Shown: piece by piece, positions 33,232 through 42,751 of the stretch
Numbering within the stretch: position 1 is the first letter of the stretch
Layout of the letters: the number at the start of each line of letters is the position of its first letter
NCBI GenBank assembly: GCA_017394705.1
Contig: JAFPXH010000006.1
Location: forward strand, 62,001 to 126,000
DNA length: 64,000 bases
Direction: 5' to 3'
Source: Paludibacteraceae bacterium
GTDB taxonomy: Bacteria > Bacteroidota > Bacteroidia > Bacteroidales > Paludibacteraceae
The notes under the pieces: generated by a model
What the model was told of the DNA's origin: nothing
The model's input: the letters and a program-made list of their open reading frames with translations, nothing else
Databases searched by the model: none
Translations under genes and position numbers: made by a program

Positions 33232-35031
33232 ATGTCTGACGAGCAAAGAAATACAGTATGGCGCTTCGCGATTATTTTTATCGTGATTCTGCTGGGTTTC
33301 GGAGCTGTGCTCGGGAAAATCATCTATATCCAGACCGTGGAGCGCGATGAATGGCTTAAGGTGGCGGAGAAACAAGTGCCGACCAACCGGCCTATCAAAG
33401 CGACACGCGGTAATATACTTGACTGCAATGGTCAACTGCTGGCATCCAGTATGCCACAATACTATGTCTATATGGATACGCGCGTGCCGGCGCTGCATGA
33501 TAAAAAAGGTGCGCTCTTCGTTGCTCATATCGATTCCCTTGCGCTCGATCTTGCACGCATCGTCGGCGACCGCTCGCAAACAGAATACAAGACACGCATC
33601 GTCAACGCTTACCGGCGTGGAGAGAAACGACTGAAAGTATGCGACCATCGTATCAACTACCTCCAGCGACAGGACCTCGAGCAGAACAGTCTAATCAAGA
33701 AAGGCAAATATAAATCCGGTATTTTCTTTGAAGACCAACACCGTCGCATCAAGCCCTACGGTCTTCTCGCCAGTCGCACTATCGGCGGTATCTACGGCGA
33801 AGACGGTGTGGGTAACTCGGGTTTGGAGAAGCGTTTTGACAAAGAGCTCCGGGGCATCGATGGTCTGAGTTCCATCCAGCGTATCGGTGGTCGGAATGAG
33901 TCCGTCACTATCGAAGAGGCGCAGGATGGATGGGATGTCCTCTCCACTATCGATGCCAACTTACAAGACATCGTAGAGAACGCGCTGATGGTCAAGACGG
34001 CAGAGAGACAAGCCAAGTGGGGTTGTGCGATTCTCATGGAGACGCATACCGGCTATATACGCGCCATCGCGAACCTTGATCGTTCTTCCGAAGACGGCAA
34101 ATACTACGAAGCACAAAACCATGCCGTGCAACGCGTTGAACCCGGTTCGACCTTCAAGACTATTGCTCTCACCGCCGCTCTTGATGACGGCAAGATTGAT
34201 ATTGACGACACCGTCTCCACCAGCCGGAAACCATGGCAGTATTTCACCGTCAAGCACACCGACGCCCACCCTATGGATACTGTACTCACCGTACGTTCGG
34301 CGCTCGCCGTGTCGTCTAACATAGCCCTCGCCAAACTCATCACACGCAGTTACGAAGGCTCGGCGCGTAAATTCGTCCGTCGCATTGAGAAAATGGGGCT
34401 CAAAGACAGTGTTTATTGCGAGATACCAGGGGCAGACAAAGTGCGTATCGACGTACCCCGAGACACTGTCACGCTCAGTAAAATGTCTTATGGCTACTCC
34501 ATCGAGATGAGCCCGATGCAGATTCTTATGTTCTACAACGCCATCGCCAACGGCGGACGTATGATGCGACCTATGCTCGTCACCGCTATTCAGCGCAACG
34601 GAGAGAACATCAAATCTTTCCGTCCGGAGGTTGTCAAGTCCTCTATTTGCTCGTCTCGCACGCTCCGGGATATACAAGGGGCGCTGCATGACGTCGTTTG
34701 GGATAATCATCTTGGCACAGCCGCTGCTAAAACATGGAGTCGCAAAGCGCAGTCTAACCTCGTCTCTATCGCCGGCAAAACAGGTACGGCGCAGTTGATT
34801 ATCAACGGGCGCTACACATCCGGCAGACACCGCATGACGTTCGTCGGTTATTTCCCGGAAGAGAATCCGCAATACACCTGTATATGCATGATTGAAGACC
34901 CACGCCCCGCCGGCACGTATGACGCAGGTATGGATTGCGGCTCTACAGTCCGTGTCATCGCAGAAAAAACGATGGCTTACACCGGATGCTATGTGTACGA
35001 AAACGGAGAAAGAATATTAGAGAAAAGATAA
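33232..35031 (+). CDS. ftsI: Septal transpeptidase FtsI (PBP3), no PASTA domain seen
   Basis: The 599-residue penicillin-binding protein has an N-terminal membrane helix (about 12-32), a PBP-dimer domain and the transpeptidase motifs STFK (Ser306), SSN (361-363) and KTGT (516-519). It cross-links septal peptidoglycan with FtsW. Most Bacteroidetes FtsI proteins that I know are about 700 residues with a C-terminal PASTA domain; this one stops soon after the transpeptidase fold. I chose the ATG at 33232 (MSDEQRNTVWRF), 11 nt after the ftsL stop. Confidence 0.94.
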   Translation: MSDEQRNTVWRFAIIFIVILLGFGAVLGKIIYIQTVERDEWLKVAEKQVPTNRPIKATRGNILDCNGQLLASSMPQYYVYMDTRVPALHDKKGALFVAHIDSLALDLARIVGDRSQTEYKTRIVNAYRRGEKRLKVCDHRINYLQRQDLEQNSLIKKGKYKSGIFFEDQHRRIKPYGLLASRTIGGIYGEDGVGNSGLEKRFDKELRGIDGLSSIQRIGGRNESVTIEEAQDGWDVLSTIDANLQDIVENALMVKTAERQAKWGCAILMETHTGYIRAIANLDRSSEDGKYYEAQNHAVQRVEPGSTFKTIALTAALDDGKIDIDDTVSTSRKPWQYFTVKHTDAHPMDTVLTVRSALAVSSNIALAKLITRSYEGSARKFVRRIEKMGLKDSVYCEIPGADKVRIDVPRDTVTLSKMSYGYSIEMSPMQILMFYNAIANGGRMMRPMLVTAIQRNGENIKSFRPEVVKSSICSSRTLRDIQGALHDVVWDNHLGTAAAKTWSRKAQSNLVSIAGKTGTAQLIINGRYTSGRHRMTFVGYFPEENPQYTCICMIEDPRPAGTYDAGMDCGSTVRVIAEKTMAYTGCYVYENGERILEKR

Positions 35032-35049
35032 GATAATATCAAATAATTT

Positions 35050-36501
35050 ATGATTCTTAGCGAGTTATTAAGCGTCATTGAACCGATTGAGGTTCTGGGC
35101 GATGTGAACAAAGAGATCAAGGGTCTGCATTTCGACAGCCGCAAAATCGGCGAAGGTGACCTTTTTGTAGCGCAGGTTGGCACAGCAGTAGATGGACATA
35201 CGTTCATTGATGGTTGTGTCGCCAATGGCGCCGCGGCGATTGTTCTTTCGGACAAGAAATATATGAAAGAAAGGAAGGGAGTTACTTTCATCTTAGTCGA
35301 GAATACGGATAAGGCGTTGGGATTACTGGCGAGCAAGTGGTTTGGAGAGCCGAGCAAACAACTGACGCTTGTCGGTGTGACGGGCACCAACGGCAAGACC
35401 ACAATCGCCACCTTACTATATAAACTCGTGCGCGCGCTAGGTCATAAAGCCGGTCTGCTGTCCACCGTTGTCAATTATATCGAAGAAGAGGCCGTACCGG
35501 CGACGCATACTACACCGGACGCCATTGAGTTGAACGGGTTGTTGAGACGAATGGTGGATGCCGGTTGTAAGTACGCGTTTATGGAAGTGAGTTCGCACGC
35601 GATTGCGCAAGAACGGATTGCCGGACTCGATTTCGATGGTGCGTTGTTTACGAACCTGACGAGGGATCATATTGATTATCATAAGACTTTCGACAATTAC
35701 CGCGATACGAAGAAAAGGCTGTTTGACGGTCTAAAGAAGAGCGCTTTCGCGGTGACTAACAAGGATGACAAGAACGGGTTAGTGATGACGCAGAACTGCA
35801 AAGCGGAAGTGAAGACCTATTCCACCCGCGCGCTGGCAGATTACAAAGCGCAGATACTCGAGGAAGGTTTCGAAGGCATGCTGCTGAATATCAACGGAAA
35901 AGAGGTCTTTGTGCCCTTGGTGGGACGGTTTAACGTAAGTAACCTATTGTGTATTTATGGTGCGGCATTGTGTTTAGGTTTTGAGGAATTGGATGTACTG
36001 CGCGTGCTGAGCACTTTAAAACCCGTGAACGGGCGCTTCGAGACCATCCGTAGTCCCAAGGGATGGACCGCCATCGTCGATTATGCTCATACGCCAGACG
36101 CCGTGGATAATGTCATTCAAACGATTCGAGAAATCAAGAAAGAAGGCGCCAAACTAATCACAGTGGTGGGGTGTGGTGGAAACCGAGACAAGGGCAAACG
36201 ACCAATGATGGCTCAAATAGCCAAACGCGGTAGCGAACAACTCATCCTCACGTCTGACAACCCACGTGACGAAGAGCCGGCAGACATTCTGAAAGATATG
36301 ACGGATGGATTGACGGAAGAGGAACTACGGAACACACTGGTTATTGAGGACCGCGCCACGGCTATCCAGACCGCTTGCACCCTTGCCCAGGCGGGAGATG
36401 TCATTCTTGTTGCCGGTAAGGGGCACGAAGATTATCAGATTATTAAAGGAGTAAAACATCACTTTGATGATCATGAGGTAGTTCGCAAGTTTGCGGACTA
36501 A
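35050..36501 (+). CDS. murE: UDP-MurNAc-tripeptide synthetase MurE
   Basis: The 483-residue Mur ligase has the ATP loop GVTGTNGKTTIA, the central domain, and the DNPRDE motif that marks enzymes adding meso-diaminopimelate. It extends the peptidoglycan stem peptide in the cytoplasm. It follows ftsI by 18 nt. The gap to mraY holds a 7-mer TTTGAGA repeat. Confidence 0.95.
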   Translation: MILSELLSVIEPIEVLGDVNKEIKGLHFDSRKIGEGDLFVAQVGTAVDGHTFIDGCVANGAAAIVLSDKKYMKERKGVTFILVENTDKALGLLASKWFGEPSKQLTLVGVTGTNGKTTIATLLYKLVRALGHKAGLLSTVVNYIEEEAVPATHTTPDAIELNGLLRRMVDAGCKYAFMEVSSHAIAQERIAGLDFDGALFTNLTRDHIDYHKTFDNYRDTKKRLFDGLKKSAFAVTNKDDKNGLVMTQNCKAEVKTYSTRALADYKAQILEEGFEGMLLNINGKEVFVPLVGRFNVSNLLCIYGAALCLGFEELDVLRVLSTLKPVNGRFETIRSPKGWTAIVDYAHTPDAVDNVIQTIREIKKEGAKLITVVGCGGNRDKGKRPMMAQIAKRGSEQLILTSDNPRDEEPADILKDMTDGLTEEELRNTLVIEDRATAIQTACTLAQAGDVILVAGKGHEDYQIIKGVKHHFDDHEVVRKFAD

Positions 36502-36533
36502 TTTGAGATTTGAGATTTGAAATTTGAGATACT
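36500..36533. repeat. TTTGAGA heptad repeat between murE and mraY
   Basis: Four 7-mers (TTTGAGA, one TTTGAAA) fill nearly the whole 32-nt gap between the two genes. Confidence 0.75.
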
Positions 36534-37817
36534 ATGTTATATCATTTATTTGACTATTTAACAACGGCTTACGGTCATATGGCCGGTGCGAGGTTATTCA
36601 CTTACATCTCATTCCGCGCCATCACCGCCGGCATTATCGCGCTTTGCGTCAGTATCTGGTTCGGCAACTGGTTCATCGACACCATGAAACGCCGGCATAT
36701 CACCGAGACACAGCGGGACGAGAAAACAGACCCGTTTAACGTAGCAAAGAAAGGGGTTCCTACTATGGGCGGTATCATCGTCATCACCGCTGTACTGATT
36801 CCGTGTCTGCTGCTCGGCAAACTGACGAACGTCTATATGATTTTGATGCTCGTCACCACCCTTCTCATGGGCGCGTTGGGCTTCGCGGATGATTATATCA
36901 AGACGTTTAAGAAGAACAAAGACGGCCTGAACGGGTGGGTAAAGATTATCGGGCAGGTCACTCTCGGCCTCATCGTCGGTCTCACACTACGTTTCTGCCC
37001 GGCGGTGAGCATGAATGAGGTGGTGACGAGTCATATCGAGAACAATATCGTGGTCGTCGAAAAAACGCCGGAGATTAAGTCCACTCAGACCACTATTCCA
37101 TTTGTCAAGCATCATAACTTCAATTATGCAGATTTATTCAGTTGGACAGGTGAAAACAACAAATATCGTTTCGGTTGGATTTTCTTCGTTCTGCTGACAG
37201 TTTTTGTAGTAGCAGCAGTAAGTAATGGTGCGAATCTGAATGATGGAATGGATGGCATGTGTGCCGGTAACTCAGCTATCATAGGCATTGCCTTGCTCAT
37301 ACTCGCTTATACTTCCGGTAGTGTCGTCTGGGCGGAGTATTTTGATGTGATGTATATCCCCGGCAGTGAGGAGTTGGTTGTTTTCTTGGCCTCTTTCGTT
37401 GGTGCACTCGTCGGCTATCTATGGTTCAACGGCTTCCCGGCACAGGTTTTCCTCGGTGACACGGGTAGTCTGACTGTAGGTGGTATCATCGGTGTCACGG
37501 CGATGATTATTCACAAGGAGCTGCTTATACCTGTTCTCTGCGGCGTCTTCCTGATGGAGAGTGTAAGTGTTATTTTGCAGACACAGGTCTATAAGTTCTA
37601 TAAAGCGAGGGGAAGACGTGTCCGCATCTGGAAGCGGACACCGCTTCATGACCATTTCCGTACGTCTGTAGATCAGGTGCTTAAGTTCGACCCCACCTGC
37701 TCCATCCTTTTCAAAGGGAGTTCTAATCTGCACCACGAGACGAAAATTGTGTTGCGTTTTTGCATCGTTACACTGATATTAGCAGCGATAACTATATTGA
37801 CATTGAAGATACGATAA
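36534..37817 (+). CDS. mraY: Phospho-MurNAc-pentapeptide transferase MraY
   Basis: The 427-residue polytopic enzyme makes lipid I from UDP-MurNAc-pentapeptide and undecaprenyl phosphate. It has about ten membrane helices and the catalytic-region motifs GFADDYIKTFKKN, NLNDGMDGMCAGN and GDTGSLTVGG, and the HIP-like end KRTPLHDHF. The periplasmic insertion around residues 165-215 (with VVVEKTPEIKSTQTTIPF) is seen in the longer Bacteroidetes form. murD begins 1 nt after the stop codon. Confidence 0.95.
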   Translation: MLYHLFDYLTTAYGHMAGARLFTYISFRAITAGIIALCVSIWFGNWFIDTMKRRHITETQRDEKTDPFNVAKKGVPTMGGIIVITAVLIPCLLLGKLTNVYMILMLVTTLLMGALGFADDYIKTFKKNKDGLNGWVKIIGQVTLGLIVGLTLRFCPAVSMNEVVTSHIENNIVVVEKTPEIKSTQTTIPFVKHHNFNYADLFSWTGENNKYRFGWIFFVLLTVFVVAAVSNGANLNDGMDGMCAGNSAIIGIALLILAYTSGSVVWAEYFDVMYIPGSEELVVFLASFVGALVGYLWFNGFPAQVFLGDTGSLTVGGIIGVTAMIIHKELLIPVLCGVFLMESVSVILQTQVYKFYKARGRRVRIWKRTPLHDHFRTSVDQVLKFDPTCSILFKGSSNLHHETKIVLRFCIVTLILAAITILTLKIR

Positions 37818-37818
37818 A

Positions 37819-39102
37819 ATGAACAAAAGAATAGTTGTATTAGGAGCAGGCGAGAGCGGCACAGGAGCTGCCATTCTCGCCAAGGAGAAAGGCTTTGATG
37901 TGTTTGTCTCCGATTGCGGGACCATCAGTGAGCCGTACCGCGCTTTGCTGGACCAGAACGGAGTGAAATGGGAAGACGGCAAACATAGTGAAGAGTTGGT
38001 TTTGAATGCCGCTGAAGTAGTCAAATCACCGGGTATTCCATTGACTGCGCCGCTGATACAGAAACTGCAGGCGCAAGGAACACCTATTATCTCAGAGATT
38101 GAGTTTGCAGCGCGTTACACGCATGCGAAGATGATCTGTATCACCGGTTCCAACGGAAAAACCACCACCACTTCGCTCATCTATTATATTCTCCGCAATG
38201 CCGGGCTGAATGTCGGTTTGGCGGGAAATATCGGCAATTCGCTAGCGTTGCAGGTGGTTCATGAGGACCATGACTATTATGTAATTGAACTGAGCTCGTT
38301 CCAGTTGGATAACATGTACGATTTCAAGGCCGATGTCGCTATTTTGCTGAATATCACGCCGGATCATCTGGACCGTTACGACTACAAGTTCCAGAACTAT
38401 ATTGATGCCAAGTTCCGTATCACTCGTAATCAGACGGCAGATGATGCCTTTATCTACTGGGCGGAGGATCCGGTGATTGATCGAGAGATGAAACGGCTTC
38501 AGTTAGGCGCCACCCTCTATCCATATGGGTTCACGGTACCTAACCCACTGCCTGTCGGAGAGGAGGAATTAGCTCTTCAGGGACGACACAATGTACTCAA
38601 CTCTATGGCCGCTACTATAGCAGCGAATATAGTAGGTATCAAGAAAGATGTGATTCGTGAAAGCCTTATGTCTTTCCAAGGAGTTCCGCACCGTCTGCAG
38701 TATGTAGCAAGCGTCAAAGGCGTGAGATGGGTTAATGACAGCAAGGCGACCAATGTTAACAGTTGTTGGTATGCTTTGGAAAGTATGACCACACCGACGG
38801 TTTTGATTTTAGGCGGAAAGGACAAAGGAAATGACTACAGCGAGATTGATGAATTAGTCAAAGAGAAATGCCACACTCTTGTTTTCATGGGATTGCATAA
38901 CGAGAAACTCCACGAGCATTTCGACGGTTTTGGGCTAAATATCATTGACACGAATAACTTACACGATGCTATACAAGGAGCATATAAAGCCGCAAAAGAA
39001 GGAGACACGGTACTTCTCAGTCCATGTTGCGCAAGCTTTGACCTATTCAAGAGTTATGAAGATAGAGGTGATCAATTTATGGCAGCGGTAAGAGCTCTTT
39101 AA
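37819..39102 (+). CDS. murD: UDP-MurNAc-L-alanine:D-glutamate ligase MurD
   Basis: A 427-residue Mur ligase: N-terminal UDP-binding Rossmann part (VLGAGESGTGAAILA), ATP loop ITGSNGKTTTTSLIYY, and C-terminal domain with GGKDKGNDY. It adds D-Glu to UDP-MurNAc-L-Ala. Located in usual dcw order after mraY. Confidence 0.95.
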   Translation: MNKRIVVLGAGESGTGAAILAKEKGFDVFVSDCGTISEPYRALLDQNGVKWEDGKHSEELVLNAAEVVKSPGIPLTAPLIQKLQAQGTPIISEIEFAARYTHAKMICITGSNGKTTTTSLIYYILRNAGLNVGLAGNIGNSLALQVVHEDHDYYVIELSSFQLDNMYDFKADVAILLNITPDHLDRYDYKFQNYIDAKFRITRNQTADDAFIYWAEDPVIDREMKRLQLGATLYPYGFTVPNPLPVGEEELALQGRHNVLNSMAATIAANIVGIKKDVIRESLMSFQGVPHRLQYVASVKGVRWVNDSKATNVNSCWYALESMTTPTVLILGGKDKGNDYSEIDELVKEKCHTLVFMGLHNEKLHEHFDGFGLNIIDTNNLHDAIQGAYKAAKEGDTVLLSPCCASFDLFKSYEDRGDQFMAAVRAL

Positions 39103-39128
39103 TTCGCTCGTTCACCAACTCACTCAAC

Positions 39129-40379
39129 ATGAAGTTAGACTTCACACATATTGACAAAACGTTCTGGGGATTGTATATCCTGCTTATCATAGTAGCGATC
39201 ATCGCTCTTTTCTCCGCGTCCAGCACTCTGGTGTATATGCATCATTCGGCACTGGGGCCTATCGGTCAGCAGATGTTCTTCATCGTTCTGGGTATCCTCG
39301 CGGCGTTTGGGATTCAGTATATACCATCTTATTGGGTCCGTTTCGGCGGTTATGCGCTACTTGTCCTCAGCACTCTTCTAGTCTATTCGACGATGATTCC
39401 CGGCAACCCGCTTGTAGTCACTATCAATGGTGCAGCGCGTTGGGTGCGTATAGCCGGTATCACATTCCAGCCGTCCGAGCTGGCCAAGTTGAGTCTTATC
39501 ATCGTGGTTGCGGACCAGCTTGCGCGCATACGTTCGGAAGCGGATAAGACCAAGTATTTCTATCGCACTCTGGTGATGGCTGCGGTTGTGATGTTACCCG
39601 TCATGGCTTCTAACCTGTCCACGGCTTTGCTCATCGGTCTCATTGTTTTCTGTCTCTGGATATTGGCGCGTATCCCGTGGAAGTACACGTTGTCTGTTGT
39701 AGGGATTGCTATAGTGGCACTTGTCCTCGGTTATTGTATTGTGGAGTTCGCGTTTGTCCGTCCGAAACGTGAGATGCATGGACCTTTTGCCCGTGCCACC
39801 ACTTGGGTCAGCCGTATTGACCGACACTTACAGATATCCAATGACAAGTCATCTACGACCAATGCCCAATATATCCTCACCGATGATAATATTCAGGAGG
39901 TCTATTCCTCTGTTGCGATAGCGAGAGGTGGTGTTTCGCCAATAGGTGTCTTGCCGGGCAACAGTAAGGAGCGGGATTATCTGCCGTTGGCATTTGCGGA
40001 TTATATCTTTGCCATTATCGTCGAGGAAAGCGGTATAGTAGGTGCGGGTTTCTTGATTTTCCTGTATTTAGCAATTCTATTCCGTGCTTGCAATGTATCC
40101 AGTCGTTATTCGGATATGCCAGCCATGCTGATGGTGATGGGTCTGGCGCTGATGATTACTTGTCAGGCCCTAATCTCGATGCTGGTTGCAGTAGGTTTAG
40201 GTCCGGTCACGGGTCAACCCTTGCCGCTTATCTCGCGAGGAGGAACGTCGGTCCTGATTACATCCATTTATTTTGGTATTATGATGGGTGTAAGCCGTGA
40301 GCAGTTGAGCCTGCGCGAACGCGAGCAGAAGACGATAGAAGAGAGCCGCGATGATGCTCCCGTCGTGACCATAGAATAG
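39129..40379 (+). CDS. ftsW: SEDS glycosyltransferase FtsW
   Basis: A 416-residue SEDS-family protein with about ten membrane helices, the extracellular INGAARWVRIAGITFQPSEL, the conserved SKERDYLPLAFADYIFA loop, and the GPVTGQPLPLISRGGTS motif near the C terminus. It polymerises septal glycan with FtsI. In the usual dcw order murG comes next; here four other genes intervene. Confidence 0.95.
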   Translation: MKLDFTHIDKTFWGLYILLIIVAIIALFSASSTLVYMHHSALGPIGQQMFFIVLGILAAFGIQYIPSYWVRFGGYALLVLSTLLVYSTMIPGNPLVVTINGAARWVRIAGITFQPSELAKLSLIIVVADQLARIRSEADKTKYFYRTLVMAAVVMLPVMASNLSTALLIGLIVFCLWILARIPWKYTLSVVGIAIVALVLGYCIVEFAFVRPKREMHGPFARATTWVSRIDRHLQISNDKSSTTNAQYILTDDNIQEVYSSVAIARGGVSPIGVLPGNSKERDYLPLAFADYIFAIIVEESGIVGAGFLIFLYLAILFRACNVSSRYSDMPAMLMVMGLALMITCQALISMLVAVGLGPVTGQPLPLISRGGTSVLITSIYFGIMMGVSREQLSLREREQKTIEESRDDAPVVTIE

Positions 40380-40440
40380 TTGTTAGTTGGTAGTTATTAG
40401 TTGAATTAATCGTTCCCTCTTGGGGGATAAGAATTTTGAA
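40378..40440. repeat. TTAGT-type repeat between ftsW and DUF456 gene
   Basis: A short run of GTTAGTT/GGTAGTT/ATTAGTT units is followed by AATCGTTCCCTC...GGGGATAAGAA, a diverged copy of the AATCGTGCCCTT unit seen at 2205-2625. Confidence 0.55.
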
Positions 40441-40442
40441 TT

Positions 40443-40916
40443 ATGGACATTTTCCTTTTAATCTTAGCCGGCATATGCATGCTTATCGGTATCATCGGCT
40501 GTATTGTTCCGGGTTTACCGGGTGCGCCTATTGCGTATGTAGGTTTATGGATTGCGCAAGCGTCGGACCGAATTGATTTCTCCTGGCAGATGCTTCTTAT
40601 CTGGGGTCTTGTCGTTGTGCTTGTCACCGTTCTTGATTATGTTGTACCGGCCTGGGGAACGAAGCGTTTCGGTGGCACGCGTTGGGGAGTTTGGGGAAGC
40701 ACGATTGGTGTGTTTGTGGGTCTTTTCTTCGGTGCTGCGGGAGTTATTGTTGGTCCGTTGGCGGGTGCTATTTTAGGAGAGTTGTTAGGCGGCAAAGAGG
40801 TTGCACAGGCTCTTCGTGCTGGTTGGGGCAGTTTCATCGGTCTTCTCTGCGGTACGATTCTCAAACTGATTTGTTGCGGTCTGATGACTGTTCAGCTCAT
40901 TCAAGCTATCTGGTAA
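40443..40916 (+). CDS. DUF456-family membrane protein
   Basis: A 157-residue, very hydrophobic protein with four to five membrane helices and Gly-rich loops (IGIIGCIVPGLPGAP, GVFVGLFFGAAGVIVGPLAG) that match DUF456. The function is unknown; the Gly-rich helices look like those of small membrane proteins with tight packing. It lies 63 nt after ftsW, separated by a repeat. Confidence 0.85.
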   Translation: MDIFLLILAGICMLIGIIGCIVPGLPGAPIAYVGLWIAQASDRIDFSWQMLLIWGLVVVLVTVLDYVVPAWGTKRFGGTRWGVWGSTIGVFVGLFFGAAGVIVGPLAGAILGELLGGKEVAQALRAGWGSFIGLLCGTILKLICCGLMTVQLIQAIW

Positions 40917-40967
40917 TGCTGCATTTTGGATTTAAATAAAATCACTAAACATCAAACAATAAACATT

Positions 40968-41510
40968 ATGAAAACTCTAAAAGGAACCAAAACAGAGCAA
41001 AATCTGTTAGAAGCATTCGCTGGCGAGAGCATGGCGCGTAACAAATACACTTTTTTTGCCTCCAAGGCGAAGAAAGACGGTTATGTACAAATCAGTAAGA
41101 TTTTCGAAGAGACTGCAGCCAATGAGAAAGAGCATGCGGAGTTATGGTACAAGTATCTCAACGGAGGTAAAGTCGGTGACACGACTACTAACCTTGCCGA
41201 TGCAGCTGCGGGTGAAAACGCAGAATGGACGGATATGTATGCACGCATGGCCAAAGAAGCGCGAGAGGAAGGTTTCGATGAGATTGCCGAGAAATTCGAA
41301 CAGGTGGGTGCTATTGAAAAGCATCATGAGGAGCGTTATCGCAAATTGCTGAAGAATATCGAGGACAAGGTTGTTTTCTCCCGCGAGGGTGATGCTATCT
41401 GGCAGTGCTCCAACTGCGGTCATATTGTAGTCGGCAAAGCAGCTCCTGACGAGTGCCCTGTCTGCCATCACGCTCAGGCTTATTTCCAATTGTTAGCAGA
41501 GAATTATTAA
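40968..41510 (+). CDS. Rubrerythrin
   Basis: The 180-residue protein has a ferritin-like diiron domain (ExxH-type pairs such as EKEHAELW and [10 protein letters not shown]) and a C-terminal rubredoxin-like iron site (CSNCG...CPVC). Rubrerythrins reduce hydrogen peroxide in anaerobes using electrons passed through the rubredoxin domain. The ATG at 40968 ([12 protein letters not shown]) fits the family. Its TAA overlaps the next ATG by 1 nt. Confidence 0.95.
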   Translation: MKTLKGTKTEQNLLEAFAGESMARNKYTFFASKAKKDGYVQISKIFEETAANEKEHAELWYKYLNGGKVGDTTTNLADAAAGENAEWTDMYARMAKEAREEGFDEIAEKFEQVGAIEKHHEERYRKLLKNIEDKVVFSREGDAIWQCSNCGHIVVGKAAPDECPVCHHAQAYFQLLAENY

Positions 41511-42751
41511 TGCCAGAGATATTACTGCATTATATTTGGGAACACTGCCTGTGGGCAGGTTTTGAGCAAAAAACGACAGACGGTAGGACTGTAGAGATAC
41601 TATCCGTAGGCGAGCATAACCATGACGCAGGTCCGGATTATAGCCATGCCCGAGTGCGAATCGGCGGTCGTGAATGGGTAGGAAACATTGAGATTCATGT
41701 CTGCTCCAGCGACTGGCAACGTCACAAGCACCATTTAGACAAAGCATACGACACTGTTATTTTGCATGTCGTTCGTACCGCAGATAGACCTATCTATAAC
41801 TCACGGGGCGAATTGGTTCCTCAATGTGAATTGCAGTATCCGAGTGACCAAGATTATATCAGCGGCCTATTCCAAGCTGCGCAGCAGATGGATAGTGCCG
41901 TTGGTAGAATCGGGTGTGCAGAACAGTTATTACGTGAGCCGGGTTTATTGACTGAAGGCTGGCGAAAGACATTGCTGCGTAAGCGGTTCGAGTGCAAAAA
42001 AGCGTCTATTGAGCGGTTATTGGAAATCACGAAAGGCAGTTGGGAACATGCGTTATATATCTCATTGGCCCGCAATTTCGGCTTTCATACGAATAGTGTG
42101 CCGTTCGAAGAACTGGCTATTATTACGCCATTATCATACTTGCAGAAACACAGGAATAATCTCTTTCAGTTGACAGCGCTATTAATGGGTCAAGCGGGAC
42201 TGATTACTAACAACGAGGTTTTGGCGAAGGAGTATGATTTTTTGCGTACAAAATTCAGTCTCACGCCATTAGATGCAAGTGTGTGGAAACATGCCCGTTT
42301 GCGTCCGCAGAACAGTCCGGAACTGCGTATCTGTCAGTTTGCCCAACTGATGCATCAATCGGAGGCGTTGCTCAGTAAGATTCTCGACACTGAGAATATA
42401 AAAGAGTTGGTTCGTTTGTTTGAATTGAAGTCGGATACCGGTATTGCCCCATTAGGTAAAAGTAGTATAAATATTCTACTGATTAACACTGTTTTGCCCT
42501 ATAAGTACGCTTATGCGCTTAAACGAAACCTGACAAAACAAGCGGAAGAAGTGCTGGCAATCATGGAGCAGATTGCTCCGGAAAACAACACGATTATCCG
42601 GCAGTGGCGCATCTTGGGGCAACGGGTCAATAATGCTGCGGATACGCAAGCTCTCTTACACCTTTATCAGAATTATTGCCAACACCATGAGTGTATCAAT
42701 TGTGAAGTAGGATACAAAATTTTCCAAGACCGTCAATTGAGTTTTTTCTAA
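41510..42751 (+). CDS. DUF2851-family protein
   Basis: The 413-residue protein begins [15 protein letters not shown] and contains GEHNHDAGPDYSHARVRI and WVGNIEIHVCSSDW, the signature of DUF2851, a family common in Bacteroidetes. The GPDF/Y and EIHV residues look like a nuclease-like core, but no activity is known to me. It starts inside the rubrerythrin stop codon (TAATG), and its 3' end overlaps that of the EamA gene on the other strand by 3 nt. Confidence 0.88.
   Translation: MPEILLHYIWEHCLWAGFEQKTTDGRTVEILSVGEHNHDAGPDYSHARVRIGGREWVGNIEIHVCSSDWQRHKHHLDKAYDTVILHVVRTADRPIYNSRGELVPQCELQYPSDQDYISGLFQAAQQMDSAVGRIGCAEQLLREPGLLTEGWRKTLLRKRFECKKASIERLLEITKGSWEHALYISLARNFGFHTNSVPFEELAIITPLSYLQKHRNNLFQLTALLMGQAGLITNNEVLAKEYDFLRTKFSLTPLDASVWKHARLRPQNSPELRICQFAQLMHQSEALLSKILDTENIKELVRLFELKSDTGIAPLGKSSINILLINTVLPYKYAYALKRNLTKQAEEVLAIMEQIAPENNTIIRQWRILGQRVNNAADTQALLHLYQNYCQHHECINCEVGYKIFQDRQLSFF

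Noticed and set aside
33961..34872. A 303-codon open frame antisense to ftsI
   Set aside because: It lies fully inside ftsI with intact transpeptidase motifs and has no domain of its own.
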